The notes below the pieces were generated by a model that saw only the letters and a list, made by a program, of their open reading frames with translations, did no database searches and was not told the origin of the DNA. 64,000 nucleotides of DNA from Diadema setosum (lineage: Eukaryota; Echinodermata; Echinoidea; Diadematoida; Diadematidae). The stretch lies in NCBI GenBank assembly GCA_033980235.1, contig CM067067.1:8144047-8208046 (forward strand), written 5' to 3'. Made by a program: the position numbers and the translations under genes. Shown here piece by piece: positions 24,670 through 35,470 of this stretch. How positions within the stretch are numbered: the first letter of the stretch is position 1; each line of letters opens with the position of its first letter.

Positions 24670-26028
24670 CAGTGCACTCCCGTTACAACGAACACGATTA
24701 TAACGAGATTTCGTTATAACGAAGCGAAACTTCTGGTCCCAAAATTATCGCCATTAAAGCCTATGGTACAAAATTCGCTTATAACGAAGACGGTTATAAC
24801 AAAATTTTCGTTACCACGAAGTCTTTTCTGAGCACCACTGACAAAGAAAAACAAAGGAAATGTGCTCCGTTATAACGAAATGCGGATCGCATTCGAAAAT
24901 GCGTAGCGGAACAAGCATTTTTAAAGCGTCTCTGCATGAGCGAACGCATCATTGAATGTTCACTCCGTGTATCACGCACAGTTTCCGAGGGGAACTTGCG
25001 TTATTGTAATACAATAATCTGAATTCAGATAAGGTTTGTTTCATTGTTCCGAAGTCCTTTAATACAAAACACACAGATTCTGATACAACTAAATGTCCGT
25101 TAGTTCGGTAATGAAATAGGGTTTGTTATTAAGCACATTTTGGCGTTATTCCAAAGGTTCGTTAATCCGATAATAAAATATGGTCCTTATTCTCATTCTT
25201 ATACGGTTCGTTAGTCCGAAAATGATAGGAATTCAAAACGTTCGTTAATCGGAACATTACAAAGAGTATCGTTAATCCATGGTGGAAAAAGGAGAGTACA
25301 CTAAAAAAAACTTAAGAACCGCAATCCTTATAATCGTCTTAAGATAAATAAATCTTCGAAAAAACTAACCTTTCTCATTTTTTTTTTCATTAACAAAATT
25401 TCTTCGGAATAACGAACCTTATTTCATTTTCGGATGAAAAAGCCTTCGGAACAACGGACTTTCTGAATAGTGAACCTTTCTCACTTTTTGATTTATAAAC
25501 CTTCAAAATGACGAACCTCATTTCATTTTCAGATCAACGAACCTTCGGAAAATGAACAATATATTATTTTGATCTAAATTATGAACTTTCGGAATAATGA
25601 TTCTTCAGAAATGCGAACCTTCAGATAAACAAACCATCGGAATCCCGGGAATGGCGAAACTTCGGAATAAGGAGCCTTCAGAGTAACGTACTTTAGTAAG
25701 AAAAGAACCTTTGGAATAGCGAACTGTAACCAAATCCTACACCGTCATTTTCTACACAATCATGTGTGACAACACAAACAACTTTATGCTCTTTTTAAAA
25801 TGTAATACTTAAACGAAATTAAAAAGGTATTCTCCCATCTCACATAGCTTTCCAGCGTATGATGAGGATTCAACAAATAGAATATCTTATGCGTGGTTTC
25901 CTTTTTTTCGTTATACATTGCATATTATATTTGTTCGGTTATAACGAAATTTCGTTAAAACGAAAAAAAACAAACAAAAAACAAAAAACTGCCGGTCCTG
26001 AGCATTTCGTTTTAAAGGGAGTGCATTG
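24670..26028. mobile_element. pogo/Tigger-like non-autonomous DNA element
   Basis: The left end CAGTGCACTCCCGTTACAAC matches the right end ...GGAGTGCATTG in inverted orientation. Both ends are followed inwards by gttataacgaaatttcg-type words, as in pogo/Tigger elements. The centre (25080-25730) is an array of 25-40 bp units: ttcgttaatccgataatgaa to about 25260, then the inverted form cggaataacgaaccttattt from about 25370. The array therefore folds back around 25300. No transposase frame is visible. Confidence 0.6.
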
Positions 26029-26675
26029 CACATAAACACACATGAGATAAATCCCTTGTAATGAGAGAAAGAGGAAAGGTGAGTAATGAATGACAGGAAT
26101 AGACTACCTTCACGGTGGACAGAGAAAAGCGAGAGGGAAGAGGAAGATGATGGGTTAAAACCAGGGCACGTGAGGCATGAGATATAAGCTCCTCAAAATA
26201 AAGAAGTGTTACATGGAGTTGTGCTAAACGATAGACGATTGTGGTTAAAAAAATATTGCAAAAAGTATAACTCATTCTGAAGTGTAACATTTCTTCAAAA
26301 TGTCTTTAATTCAATGTTAGCATTCAAACTTAAAACTTCTTTTATACTTTACTATCGAGAGAAATCCGAAATTTCGGAACAGTAAAAGAAAATACAGATT
26401 TAGCGAAAATAGTTTTGGTTAAAGGCATTGACATTTACTGGATTACTGGGTGGGATATGAAGGGACAGCTTCGTGTTTTATGAACATAGAGTCAAAATAC
26501 AGAGGGAGAAATTAAGCTTGTACATAAATCGTCCTAAATGCAAACGATACAAATCGTAAATCCTGAAGATGTTGTTTTCATAAAATGATGTATCAGTATG
26601 GCATCTCCGTGATTCCTGGCAAATAATACAAAGAACTTCGTTTCCTGTAGTAATGCTTTCCTTTTCATTAAAAGT
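26029..26675. other. Unassigned sequence
   Basis: No gene or repeat recognised between the pogo-like element and the G-rich array. Confidence 0.4.
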
Positions 26676-26679
26676 AAGA

Positions 26680-27425
26680 GTCGGGGGGTGGGGGGCAATG
26701 ACCCGGGAGGTAGTTACCCAGGGGGTAATTGACGTGGTGCACTGTCCTGGGGGTAATTTTCCTCTTGATAGTTATAGGGGAGGGGGAGTGGTAGGCCTAC
26801 TTATCCGGGGTAATCATCCATGGGGAGTTATCGGAGGGGGTAGTTATCGGGTGGAAGTTATCTAGGGTCTAGTTATCGGAGGAGGGGGTAATTAACATGG
26901 GGATAATTATCCTGGTGGTAATTATCGGGGGGGGGGGGGGGGTAGTTATCCGGAGGGTAATTATCCGTGGGGTAATTATCCGGGGGGTAATTATCCGGGG
27001 GGTATTTGTCCGAGGGGTAGTCATCCGGGGGGTAGTTATCCTGGGGTAGTGTACCCAGGGGGTAGTTCTCCTGGGGGTAGTTACCCAGGGGGTAGTTCTC
27101 CGGGGGTAGTTATCCAGGGGGTAGTTTTCCGGGGGGTAATTATCCAGGGGGTAGTTATCCGCGGGGGTAGTTATCCAGGGGTAGTTATCCGAGGGGTAGT
27201 TATCCAGGGGGTAGTTTTCCTAAGGGGGAATTGCCCTGGGGGATGATTGCTCTAGGAGGGTAGTTGTCCGGGGGGTAGTTGTCCTAGGGGGTAATTACCC
27301 TGGAGGGTAATTGCCCTTGGAGGGTAGTTGTCCGGGGGGTAGTTGCCCTAGGGGGGAATCGTCCTGGGGGGTAATTATCCGGGTGGTAGTTATCCGGAGG
27401 GTGGTTTTCCAGGGGGTAGTGTTCC
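26680..27425 (+). repeat. G-rich minisatellite (right arm)
   Basis: Dozens of units of about 16-18 bp built on ggggtagttatccggg and ggggtaattatccggg. Gly/Val-rich reading frames here are a translation of the repeat and not genes. It is the inverted counterpart of 21500-21830. Confidence 0.9.
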
Positions 27426-27807
27426 TAGACCCCTAAAACACTGATCAATTTAGTGCTTATTTACATCGATGTAGGGCAATTTGTCAATCAGTTGCAATGA
27501 AAACATCATGACGGAAGAATTTCATGAATTTGAATAACAAAGCAGTACCCGCTGCATGCTATATGGATTAGAACCAACACTTGCAGTCGGGCGAAAGCTC
27601 GGTGGTCTAGTGGAGATGACGCCTGTCCGGTGATCATGAGGTCGTAGGTTCGAATCCTGCTCGAATATGTACGCCCATGTTTTTTTTTTTTATTATGGCT
27701 ATTACTCAAAACACTGATCAATTCTGTGCTTATTTACGTCGATGTGTAGGGCAATTTGTCAATCAGTTGCAATGTAAACGTCTCGACGGAAGAATTTCAT
27801 AAGTTGG
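27426..27807 (+). repeat. Foldback linker with tRNA-derived SINE head (right arm)
   Basis: The direct copies 27433-27500 and 27712-27790 (gatcaatt...gtgcttattta, gggcaatttgtcaatcagtt) flank a tRNA-like head at 27597-27665. The head has A-box-like tggtctagtgg and B-box ggttcgaatcc. The acceptor ends do not pair, so this is a SINE head and not a functional tRNA. The duplicated linker looks like the flanks of an inserted SINE unit. Confidence 0.65.
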
Positions 27808-28207
27808 AAAAAATAGTTGCTTGGATTTGTTTTTGTTGTTTACCCAGGTAAAAAACACACAGTCTTATTAGTTCCTTTGTTTGCTGCAAAGTTAACTAGG
27901 TCCATGTGTTATAGTTTTAAATCTATTACCTTTATCATACAATCACACAAACATTTTGCATTCCAATCTTCATTCAGTGTTCATGATTGTTTACAGTCTT
28001 GTTGAAAAAGAAAAAAATGGGAAAATTCTTTGCTAAACTTTGAGCGAAGTCTGAGCAAAATGTTTGTGTGATTGTATGATAAAGGTAATAGATTTAAAAC
28101 TATGCCACATGGACCTAAATGTTTTTTGCAGCAAACAAAGGAACTAATAAGGCTGTGTGATTTTTACCTGGGTAAACAGCAAAAACAAATCTAAGCAACT
28201 ATTGCTG
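27808..28207. repeat. Foldback element, arms of about 155 bp
   Basis: The arm ending near 27962 pairs with the arm starting near 28050. Outer words are atagttgcttggatttgttt and aaacaaatctaagcaactat; inner words are acacaaacattttgc and gcaaaatgtttgtgt. The spacer is about 85 bp. Confidence 0.85.
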
Positions 28208-28745
28208 CTCTGGTTGCGTCATATCCCCTACCCCTGACCTTTTGCCCGATATTCTGCGTTGGTTACACTCCCTATAATGAGGTGTATTAAATTTAGGGTC
28301 GTAATTACATTAAGCGTTAAAATGTATTACATTTAATAGGGTTGACATGAATTACATTTATGATTGTTATTACATTTAGGGTTAAAATGTATTACATTTA
28401 GGGTCGATATTACATTTGGCGTTAAGATATATTACATTTAGGGTCGATATTACATTTAGGTTGAAATGTATTACATTTAGGGTTGTTATTACATGGAGGG
28501 TTAAGGTGTATTACATTTAGGGTCGTTATTACATTTAGCGTTAAGATGTATTACATTTAGGGTCGATATTACATTCAGGGTTAAGATGTAATACATTTAG
28601 GGTCGATATTACATTTAGGGTTAAAATGCATTACTAGGGTTGTTATTACATTTAGGGTTAAGATGTATTACATTCAGTGTCGTTATTACATTTAGCGTTA
28701 AGATGTATTACATTTAGGGTCGACATTACATTTTACTAAGGTTAA
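28208..28745 (+). repeat. Dimeric minisatellite array, right arm
   Basis: After the linker (gcgtcatatcccctacccct, gttacactccctataatgag), units ACATTTAGGGTTAAAATGTATT (about 22 bp) and ACATTTAGGGTCGATATT (18 bp) alternate. This is the inverted counterpart of 19355-19910. Confidence 0.9.
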
Positions 28746-29789
28746 AGATAATAAAAAGTTTTGGTACCTCAAAAATTTCCTTGTCTTAGTTTGTGTTTCA
28801 GGTTAAAGTACCTTTCATATAACTAACACTGTGAGACTTACTCGCCCCAAAGTGCTCTCATGTCTTAGTAATCATGCCATTAACTGCGACCAGCAGCCCC
28901 ATACGCATAGCGACCAGCAGTCCCATACGCATAGCGTAATCGGGCTTCGCATTGTAGCATTCAGGATCATGACAGATGTAGTATCGCGGAATAAATGTTA
29001 ACTTAAAATCCCATAAATTCTTCAATTTGAAGACTTACCAATTAAGGTGAAGTATTGAAAACAGGCTTCGGGCAACGTTTGGTTCTGCCTACAGTCCCTT
29101 TCTGTTCGAATTGATGACTGAATGTGACTCGGCCGAGAGGACCTTGGGAGAGCTACATACACCATGTACACTGAATACTACAGCCAGTGCATGCGAACAC
29201 ATCACATGCGCACAAATTTCAAATCCCATATCAACGGATAAGATGTTTGTGTGCGCATGCGCTGGCCGTAGTAGTCAGTGTATGCATCGGTCCATGGTGT
29301 ATGTAGCTCTCCCAAGGTCCTCTCGACCGAGTCACATTCAGTCATCAATTCGAAAAGAAAGGGACTATTGGCAGAACCACACGTTGTTCGAAGCCTGTTT
29401 TCAATACTTCAACTTAATTGGTAAGTGTTCAAATCGAAGAAATTTTGGGATTTTAAATTGACATTTACCCGCGATACTAATTCTGTCATGATCCTGAATG
29501 TTACAATGCGAAGCCCCATTACGCTATGCGTATGGGGCTGCTGGTCGCAGTTAGCTATGCGTACAATGGGCTGCACGCTGCTGGTCGCAGTCAGTGGTTT
29601 CGTACAATATTTATCGACGCTGTACGGCGACGGCTCTGGTACGAAACCATTATTGCATGATTACTAAGACATGAGAGCACTTTGGGGCGAGTAATTCTCA
29701 CAGACAACGTACTTTAACGTGAAACACAAACCAAGACAAGGAAATTCAGGGAAACTTTTGAGGTACCAAAACTTTTTATTATCTTTATG
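28746..29789. repeat. Foldback element inside the minisatellite array
   Basis: The two arms of about 400-500 bp meet near 29245. Outer ends pair aaaagttttggtacctc with gaggtaccaaaacttttt. Further in, tcgccccaaagtgctctcat pairs with atgagagcactttggggcga. The centre carries tgcgcatgcgct (NRF1-like) and acatgcgcacaaa. Frames at 29111-29461 and 29425-29667 run through the palindrome and are not considered genes. Confidence 0.85.
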
Positions 29790-30060
29790 ATGTATTACTT
29801 TTACGGTCGATATTACATTTAGGGTTAAAAAGTATTACATTTAGGGTCGATATCACATTTAGGGTTGACACGTATTACATTTGGGGTTGTTATTACATTT
29901 AGGGGTTGTCTCCGGTTATTACATTTAGGATTAAAATGTATTACATTTAGGGTGGACTCGATTATTACATTTAATTAGCGTTAAAATGTATTACATTTAG
30001 GGTTGTTATTACATTTAGGGTCGATATTACATTTAGCATTGATATTACATTTAGGGGTGA
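29790..30060 (+). repeat. Dimeric minisatellite array, continuation
   Basis: Same units and orientation as 28261-28745. The foldback at 28746-29789 therefore splits one array. Confidence 0.9.
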
Positions 30061-30398
30061 TACAGTTGTTACGTCGAAGCCCAGCTCAACTACCGCAGCA
30101 TGCATCATATGTCACGAACCCGCTCATTGACCCACTGCTTGCCTCGAACAACGCGAATACCGGCTTCTTTGGGCACGACTCACTGCTGCCGCCGCTAGCC
30201 GTCTCGACTACTGGCACGACTCACCGCTGCCAGTTACCATCCGACCGTCAATTATCGACACCACATCTACAGGCGACCCACCGTCCTGTCAAGCAATCGT
30301 CGATAGCTGCCATCGTCGTCGTTAACGTTGTTTCATTACCTCCGCACGGCTCTTCAGTGTCGCATCTCCCTTTCCATCGTCCCGCATCGCCGTCCTAA
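30061..30398 (+). other. GC-rich open frame, Pro/Ser/Thr/His-rich, unrecognised
   Basis: An island of clearly higher GC than its surroundings. The plus-strand frame open through 30061-30398 reads SYVTNPLIDPLLASNNANTG, then a DSLLPPLAVSTTGTTH segment, then further P/S/H-rich sequence to a stop at 30396-30398. No catalytic motif, zinc knuckle or splice context is seen. It may be a fragment of a retroelement polyprotein or of host sequence carried in the repeat complex. Confidence 0.25.
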
Positions 30399-30469
30399 TG
30401 GCAACCGTTTCTCCTCATCAATCGCGATAGTCGGCCTTTCCCCGAGCATGTCAATCGCGTACGATTAGG

Positions 30470-31795
30470 GCTGCGTTTATCAACTTTCCCCAGTTTAAAC
30501 GACTTTCGAAAGCCCTTTCGATAGCCCTTTCGATAGCCCTTTCCATAGCCCTTTCGAAAGCCCTTTCCATAGCCCTTTCGAAAGCCCTTTCCATAGCCCT
30601 TTCGAAAGCCCTGTCTATTCCCTGTACTATAATGTGCCGTTTGTTTTCGTCGGCTGCGTTTATCAACTTTCGATAGCCCTTTCGATAGCCCTTTCCAAAG
30701 CCCTGACTGCCTGTACTATTAATGTGCCGCTTGTTTTCTAAGACGGGACGGCGAAAAGCAATTACCATCATAAAGACATAATCTTCCTTTGAGAGTGACG
30801 AGTCATGATACAATGCCACATGAATCAATTGTCTTCCTATCTGTGAGGCAGCTCCAGTTTAGCACATACTTCAAATATTTCTGAGTGGCGGCATGAGACA
30901 TGGGATCAAAGGGAATGAGACTGTTGTTACTCTATTTCTCAAACCTTGTTGGTGAGAGAAACACCTCCTTGTTCCAAGCATACACCCGTATGCGTGCATT
31001 AGGCTGCTTTCACATAGAAGTATACTATTCGGGTATTCGGGCTCGTTTTTCGAGGGCACGCGAATAGCTTGAATCGAACGATAGGATTTCCTCACACCGG
31101 TTCACATAAGAGGGCACTATTCGAAAGTACCGAATACCTGCGAAAAGTATAGCAAAGTGGCAATCGAGCTTGTTCGATTTTCTTGCAGCGTATACCGTCT
31201 CTCGTTTATGAAATAATGACACTTTTGGTCTGGATTTGCCCGTTAGCAAATATAAGCATGTAGACCGACATTCTGATGCAGTTTAGATTCGTTAATAAGA
31301 TTTGCTGCGATGTAGGAGGAAGAAATCCTCACTACATGGGATGGTGAGTTGACGGTGCGGGTGATGGTGTATTCGGTGCTCGAATAGCGAATAGCGAATA
31401 GCGAATAGCGAATACCGAATACCGAATACTTCTATGTGAAAGCAGCCTTACGCACAGCTGTATTTATACACCTGTGTACACGTACTCGTGTGCACTTTAC
31501 GTGGCGCGCGTCTTTTCAGAAACCGGAAACGCATGGTTGCGTAACCGCAGTACTTAGGGCGACCTAAAGGGCTTTCAAAACAGCTTTGCGTTTATCAACT
31601 CGTGAAAATTCCTTGAAAGCTGTTTGGATAACCTGTTTCTGCCGAGAAAGGAGAGTTGATAAACGCACCCTTTCGTAAAAGGCTTTCCTAAAGGGCTTTC
31701 AAAACAGCTTTGCGTTTATCAACTCGTAAAAATTCCTTGAAAGCTGTTTGGATAACCTGTTTCTGCCGAGAAAAGGAGTTGATAAACGCAGCCTT
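30470..31795. mobile_element. Nested TIR element with GGCTGCGTTTATCAAC ends
   Basis: The outer ends are ggctgcgtttatcaactttc on the left and gttgataaacgcagcc on the right (about 31778-31794). The left part holds a minisatellite of 12-15 bp units, ccctttcgatagccctttcg (about 30503-30615). The right part holds a tandem pair of about 100 bp (about 31575-31675 and 31678-31780). Between them lie a fragment of the CAAGGAGG MITE (30745-30951) and the MITE at 31002-31447. The minus-strand frame with repeating RAFERAME residues is minisatellite translation. Confidence 0.6.
31002..31447. mobile_element. PIF/Harbinger-like MITE with TTA target duplication
   Basis: 446 bp. The left end GGCTGCTTTCACATAGAAGT and right end ACTTCTATGTGAAAGCAGCC are perfect complements. 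TTA lies on each side (30999-31001 and 31448-31450). A three-base TTA duplication is characteristic of PIF/Harbinger elements. No transposase. The inside is rich in cgaatagcgaata units near 31380-31430. Confidence 0.85.
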
Positions 31796-31799
31796 CCAC

Positions 31800-32155
31800 C
31801 CATGGATATTGGGCATTTATTTGGTTGTGTGATTACATGCACTTTGTATGCATGTCAATGTCACGTAAGCATCATTCTTGCTGTCTATCCGCATCTTGAC
31901 GTCCGTTTTATCAAGATTATAATTGCTATGTCTTGTCATGTAGCTACATCACGATGTATGGTGTCATAATAAACATGTGGAAAGGGAATCTCTTGATTCG
32001 TTTGTAAGTCACTTGTGTTGTCAATTCACGTAGGTTTAAGGAAAATAAAAATAGGAATTTAGTCAACGATTTTGGTGCACGCAAGCCTAAACAAACGCCT
32101 GCATTCACACACGTGCACATGCATTCATTAAAAAAAAAAAAAATCCTAAAAGCCC
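31800..32155. other. Unassigned sequence
   Basis: No gene or element recognised; a run of A residues occurs near 32130. Confidence 0.4.
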
Positions 32156-32159
32156 AAAC

Positions 32160-32776
32160 AAATACACATCAGAATAGAAGGTAAAGAGTTGAAACAAGTG
32201 GAAAATTTCACCTACCTATAGGTGGAAGTATCACTCAAAATGGATCCAACACTCCGGAATTCAAATACAGGATTGGAAAAGCAATGGGGGCAGTCCAGAA
32301 ACTTGATGGAGCTCAACAAATACCGAATTATACAGGATACTAATTCTCTCCATACATGGAGCAGATACACGGACACCCAGGAAAGAAGACGAAAACCGCC
32401 TAATGGTTTTTGAAATGACTGCGGAAATAAGAGGAGTAACACGAATGGATAGAATAAGGAAGACAACTATAAGGAACCAATTATGTATAACAATAACGGC
32501 ATTAAATAGAATATCCCAAAGAAGATTACGATATTTTGGACATCTGAAACGTATGCCGGTAACACGTACGCCTTCCTAAAAATTAGCAATGGAGGGAAGA
32601 ATCTCTGGTAAGAGACCAAAAGGAAGACCACCCAAGAGATGGACCGACTGTGTAATAGCAGACTGCAGGGGCAAAAACATATGCTCACCAGTAGAAGCCA
32701 GCTATCGAGCCAGCAACCGTCGAGAATGGCAGGACATCATAGAGCGTATGCCACCGCTCAACCCTTTGCTGGAGTA
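32160..32776 (+). pseudogene. RTE-like reverse transcriptase C-terminal remnant
   Basis: It begins with a GKELKQVENFTYL motif (the conserved V-x-NF-x-YLG region after the RT palm). After several frameshifts and stops it ends with RRLRYFGHLKRMP and GRPPKRWTDCV...REWQDII. The last motif (G-R-P-x-x-RW-x-D) is a hallmark of RTE-like LINE C-termini and of endonuclease-reverse transcriptase models in invertebrates. It is a degraded 3' fragment. Confidence 0.7.
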
Positions 32777-32879
32777 ACAGGCATAGGTCAATGTATGTCA
32801 AGGCTCTGTATTATTTTATAAGTAGTTCCTTAGTATCTCACAAAAAAATTAAGAGCTCAATCCTCAAATCAAGCAATAC

Positions 32880-34431
32880 TCTACAATCCCTTTAAGCTGT
32901 CAGAGGAATCATAGAGATTGAAAAAAGTGTCATGAGCTCTTAAACTAGTTTTCAAAGACTTAATTTATCAAAACAGATTTTTTTATCTAGTTTTTTTTTA
33001 ATTGGTATCGTTTTGCTAGATAAGCCAGATCTGATGTAATTTGATTTGCGCATCACAGCATTTTGTTAATGATTAAAGAGCACGAAAGATTATGCAATCA
33101 TTTAATTACGTTCGGACAAAATAAACGATATAATACGACAAATATGTTAAAAAAATGATAAAAATCATTAAAACTACACGATTGTGACTCCGACGCAGAA
33201 CTTTTATATAAATAATTATACAGTTCGCATGTCGTCATTTCTTTTGTCCGTAATGATATAGTCATATCATATTCATTTACATGTTGTTGAGATCAATCCT
33301 TTCGATTTCTTGTTCTTTTTATAGTTGTCGTCAGTTAGATTTGATTCTGCTTTCAATGTGGTTATAATATCTATCTTATGCAGTATTTTTGTTTTCATTG
33401 GAATAAGTTAATAGCCAAGACTTAAACGGAGCACGTTGCAAACTACGGAGAGATTTTTGGCCCTGATCAGCAGGTCTATAGGAAATTGTTCTGTGAAACA
33501 TTAAAACAGCGAAACAAGTAAAAAGACAAAAGCTACCCATGAAAGGGATCGTAAAATTGCTATTATCTTCAGTATCCTCAAGGACGTTGTTAGGATCATC
33601 TTTTTCCCCACGCAAACACTTTGATAATTCGGTGGATGCTTATCAGTGGGTAATACGTTTCATATACCTCGTAAAGAAATTCTATGTTCGTCATTAAGTC
33701 AATGAGAAAATTAATATGCAGCGCCAATGAATTACAATTCATGAATCCATTCGCCGTTGCCTGTTATGACATCGAAGCATGGACACCATTATCTATAAAA
33801 AAAGTATATTTTAATTGAAGACAGATCTTTAGAGAGTTGATTGCAACTTTAAAATGAAACTAGCTATTCATAATCATGCCAATTTTCCTAAACATCCGAA
33901 ATTCGTGATTGGATTAAATACAGTAATGCAGGTGAAAAATGGAATTCGAGAGCAGGAAGGCACCGTAGATAACCGATTCCTCATGCTCAAAATTTGATAG
34001 GGAGCGCTTTAGGGGGTAGGCACGAGGATTATACCTCGGGTCACATTTTGACCCGTGTGCAGGTCACCTCTTCGTAATTGCTTGCAGCCCAATTTCCATT
34101 TTTGATTGTTTGTTTGCTTGCTTTTGTTTTTTGTTTGTTTTCTGACAGTGAGAGCATTTATCAAAAAGACTATGGTCGCATCCTTAATTCAGACATTTTC
34201 TAAACTTTTTTTTTTCATTATCTATCCTATACAATGAAACGTAGCCATGTTGGTAGCTGATGTGAGATTATAGCTCGTGTCCCGGAAGTGGGTAATCAAA
34301 CTGTCAGATCAAATGAGAATCTTAATTAAAACAACTATTTGGTGTGAAATTCAATGAGTTCTGTTATTAAGCAAGGTATTATTTTCATTGCTCTTTGGCA
34401 CCATTGCTAATCATTGCACTTTATTATTTAG
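32880..34431 (+). other. Locus 2 intron upstream of extracellular exon
   Basis: The start (tttaagctgtcagaggaatc, agagattgaaaaa) and the end (catttgctctttggcacc-type sequence before the acceptor) match the locus 1 intron 986-2755. The counterpart of extracellular exon 1 is not found upstream of 32880: sequence there is LINE-derived. A minus-strand frame at 33376-33615 has a hydrophobic stretch but no paralogue or splice support. Confidence 0.5.
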
Positions 34432-34654
34432 ACAAGAGTACACAGACGTCGGGTTTTATGCTTACGTTAACAACGTCCTCGCCGGAAGCGCCGATATATC
34501 TCATGGTCTGTCCACACTCAGCGTACCGGTCCAAAACGAGATCCTCTCTCCGTTTGCTCTCGCCATATTTTTTAATTCATCTCCACAACCCACCATTGGG
34601 TCGGACCCACATGATGTGACTGCTGACGCAGGGTCTGGATTCAATGAATCTTTG
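34432..34654 (+). CDS. Locus 2 extracellular exon, paralogue of 2756-2978
   Basis: 223 nt, phase 2 in and phase 0 out, acceptor ttattatttag, donor gtaaga. It encodes QEYTDVGFYAYVNNVLAGSA and on through GLSTLSVPVQNEILSPFALA to SGFNESL. It is alignable to the locus 1 exon without gaps, many differences are at third positions, and the core GLSTLSVPVQNEILSP is identical. This argues for selection on the protein. Its partner for the first half of the ectodomain is missing from the window, so the locus may be incomplete or may use a distant exon. Confidence 0.72.
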
Positions 34655-35240
34655 GTAAGAGCTCATCTTTCTCACACTAAACATACATTATCTCTTTATT
34701 CATCGCGTATTTTAAATCGATTGATTTTTGCGTGATCCACGTCCACAAGCCTTGTTTTGGTGGACCATTTCCATTGTTCAATCGTTATACTTGTCTGTAA
34801 GCCTTGCAAAGTATGAATTCCTGTTCATGGTCATTTTACTTAATTGTCTGATTGTACGTTTTCATATGTTATCATATGATCCACACCGCATTATGTACCC
34901 TGTTTTTCTTACGAATTCATAAAACAGTTTGAATTGTGTAATATATTTCATGTAATATATTTCACTCTTGTTGAATAGAAATGATGATTTACAGAATTCA
35001 TTGAATTGGATGAAATAAGTTTGCTTGAAAGTATCGAAATATCTATGACAAAGTTTATTTGTTTTTTCTCAATAAACATGCTCCATGCGGCAAATGAAAA
35101 AATAAAATCAACCCATATGAAAAGATGCTTTGTTTTCTGATGTTTTATGAATTTTGCTTTCTTTTTTTAGGACCAAAGAATGACTTCTACCTTGAAAGCT
35201 TGCGGATTTATTTCTTTTCAAAATTTCACCCTTCAAACAG
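34655..35240 (+). other. Locus 2 intron before the transmembrane exon
   Basis: AT-rich, matching parts of 2979-3557, including the tgacttctacct...aaagctt segment close to the acceptor. Nothing else recognised. Confidence 0.5.
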
Positions 35241-35341
35241 GCTGGAGGAACAGGCATACCAGCATGGATCTTCATCCTAGTCGGTGTTCTGGTGGTCGTA
35301 GTGATAGTCTTGGCTCTCGTGATGATCTTGAGAAGCAGACA
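35241..35341 (+). CDS. Locus 2 transmembrane exon
   Basis: 101 nt, phase 0 in and phase 2 out, acceptor cttcaaacag, donor gtaagt. It encodes AGGTGIPAWIF followed by a strongly hydrophobic LVGVLVVVVIVLALVMIL and the basic end RSRQ, a single-pass membrane anchor with stop-transfer signal. The upstream exon ends in phase 0 and the tail exons start in phase 2, so the chain ectodomain, anchor, tail is in frame. Unlike locus 1, it has no stop. Confidence 0.75.
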
Positions 35342-35470
35342 GTAAGTTGGCATGGGTGTAAATCCGGGAGGGGGGAGGGTTGGGGGATAGACATCCCCCA
35401 GAAATGAAGGAGGGGGAATGGCCTGTACAATGCTGGGCCCGCTCTTGCCCCAGCCTTACACAGTTGCTTC

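Noticed and set aside
26653..27246. Gly/Val-rich proteins in the G-rich array
   Set aside because: The frames simply translate 16-17 bp repeats and have no start context, splice sites or conservation.
27597..27665. Functional tRNA gene
   Set aside because: Boxes A and B are present but the acceptor and anticodon stems do not fold properly. It recurs in the inverted arm as part of a repeat.
29111..29667. Two overlapping plus-strand frames
   Set aside because: They run through the palindrome at 28746-29789 and contain its inverted halves.
30451..30828. Minus-strand protein with RAFERAME repeats
   Set aside because: It is a translation of the ccctttcgatag minisatellite.
33376..33615. Minus-strand frame with a hydrophobic stretch in the locus 2 intron
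   Set aside because: No counterpart in the locus 1 intron and no convincing splice sites; kept only as a weak possibility.
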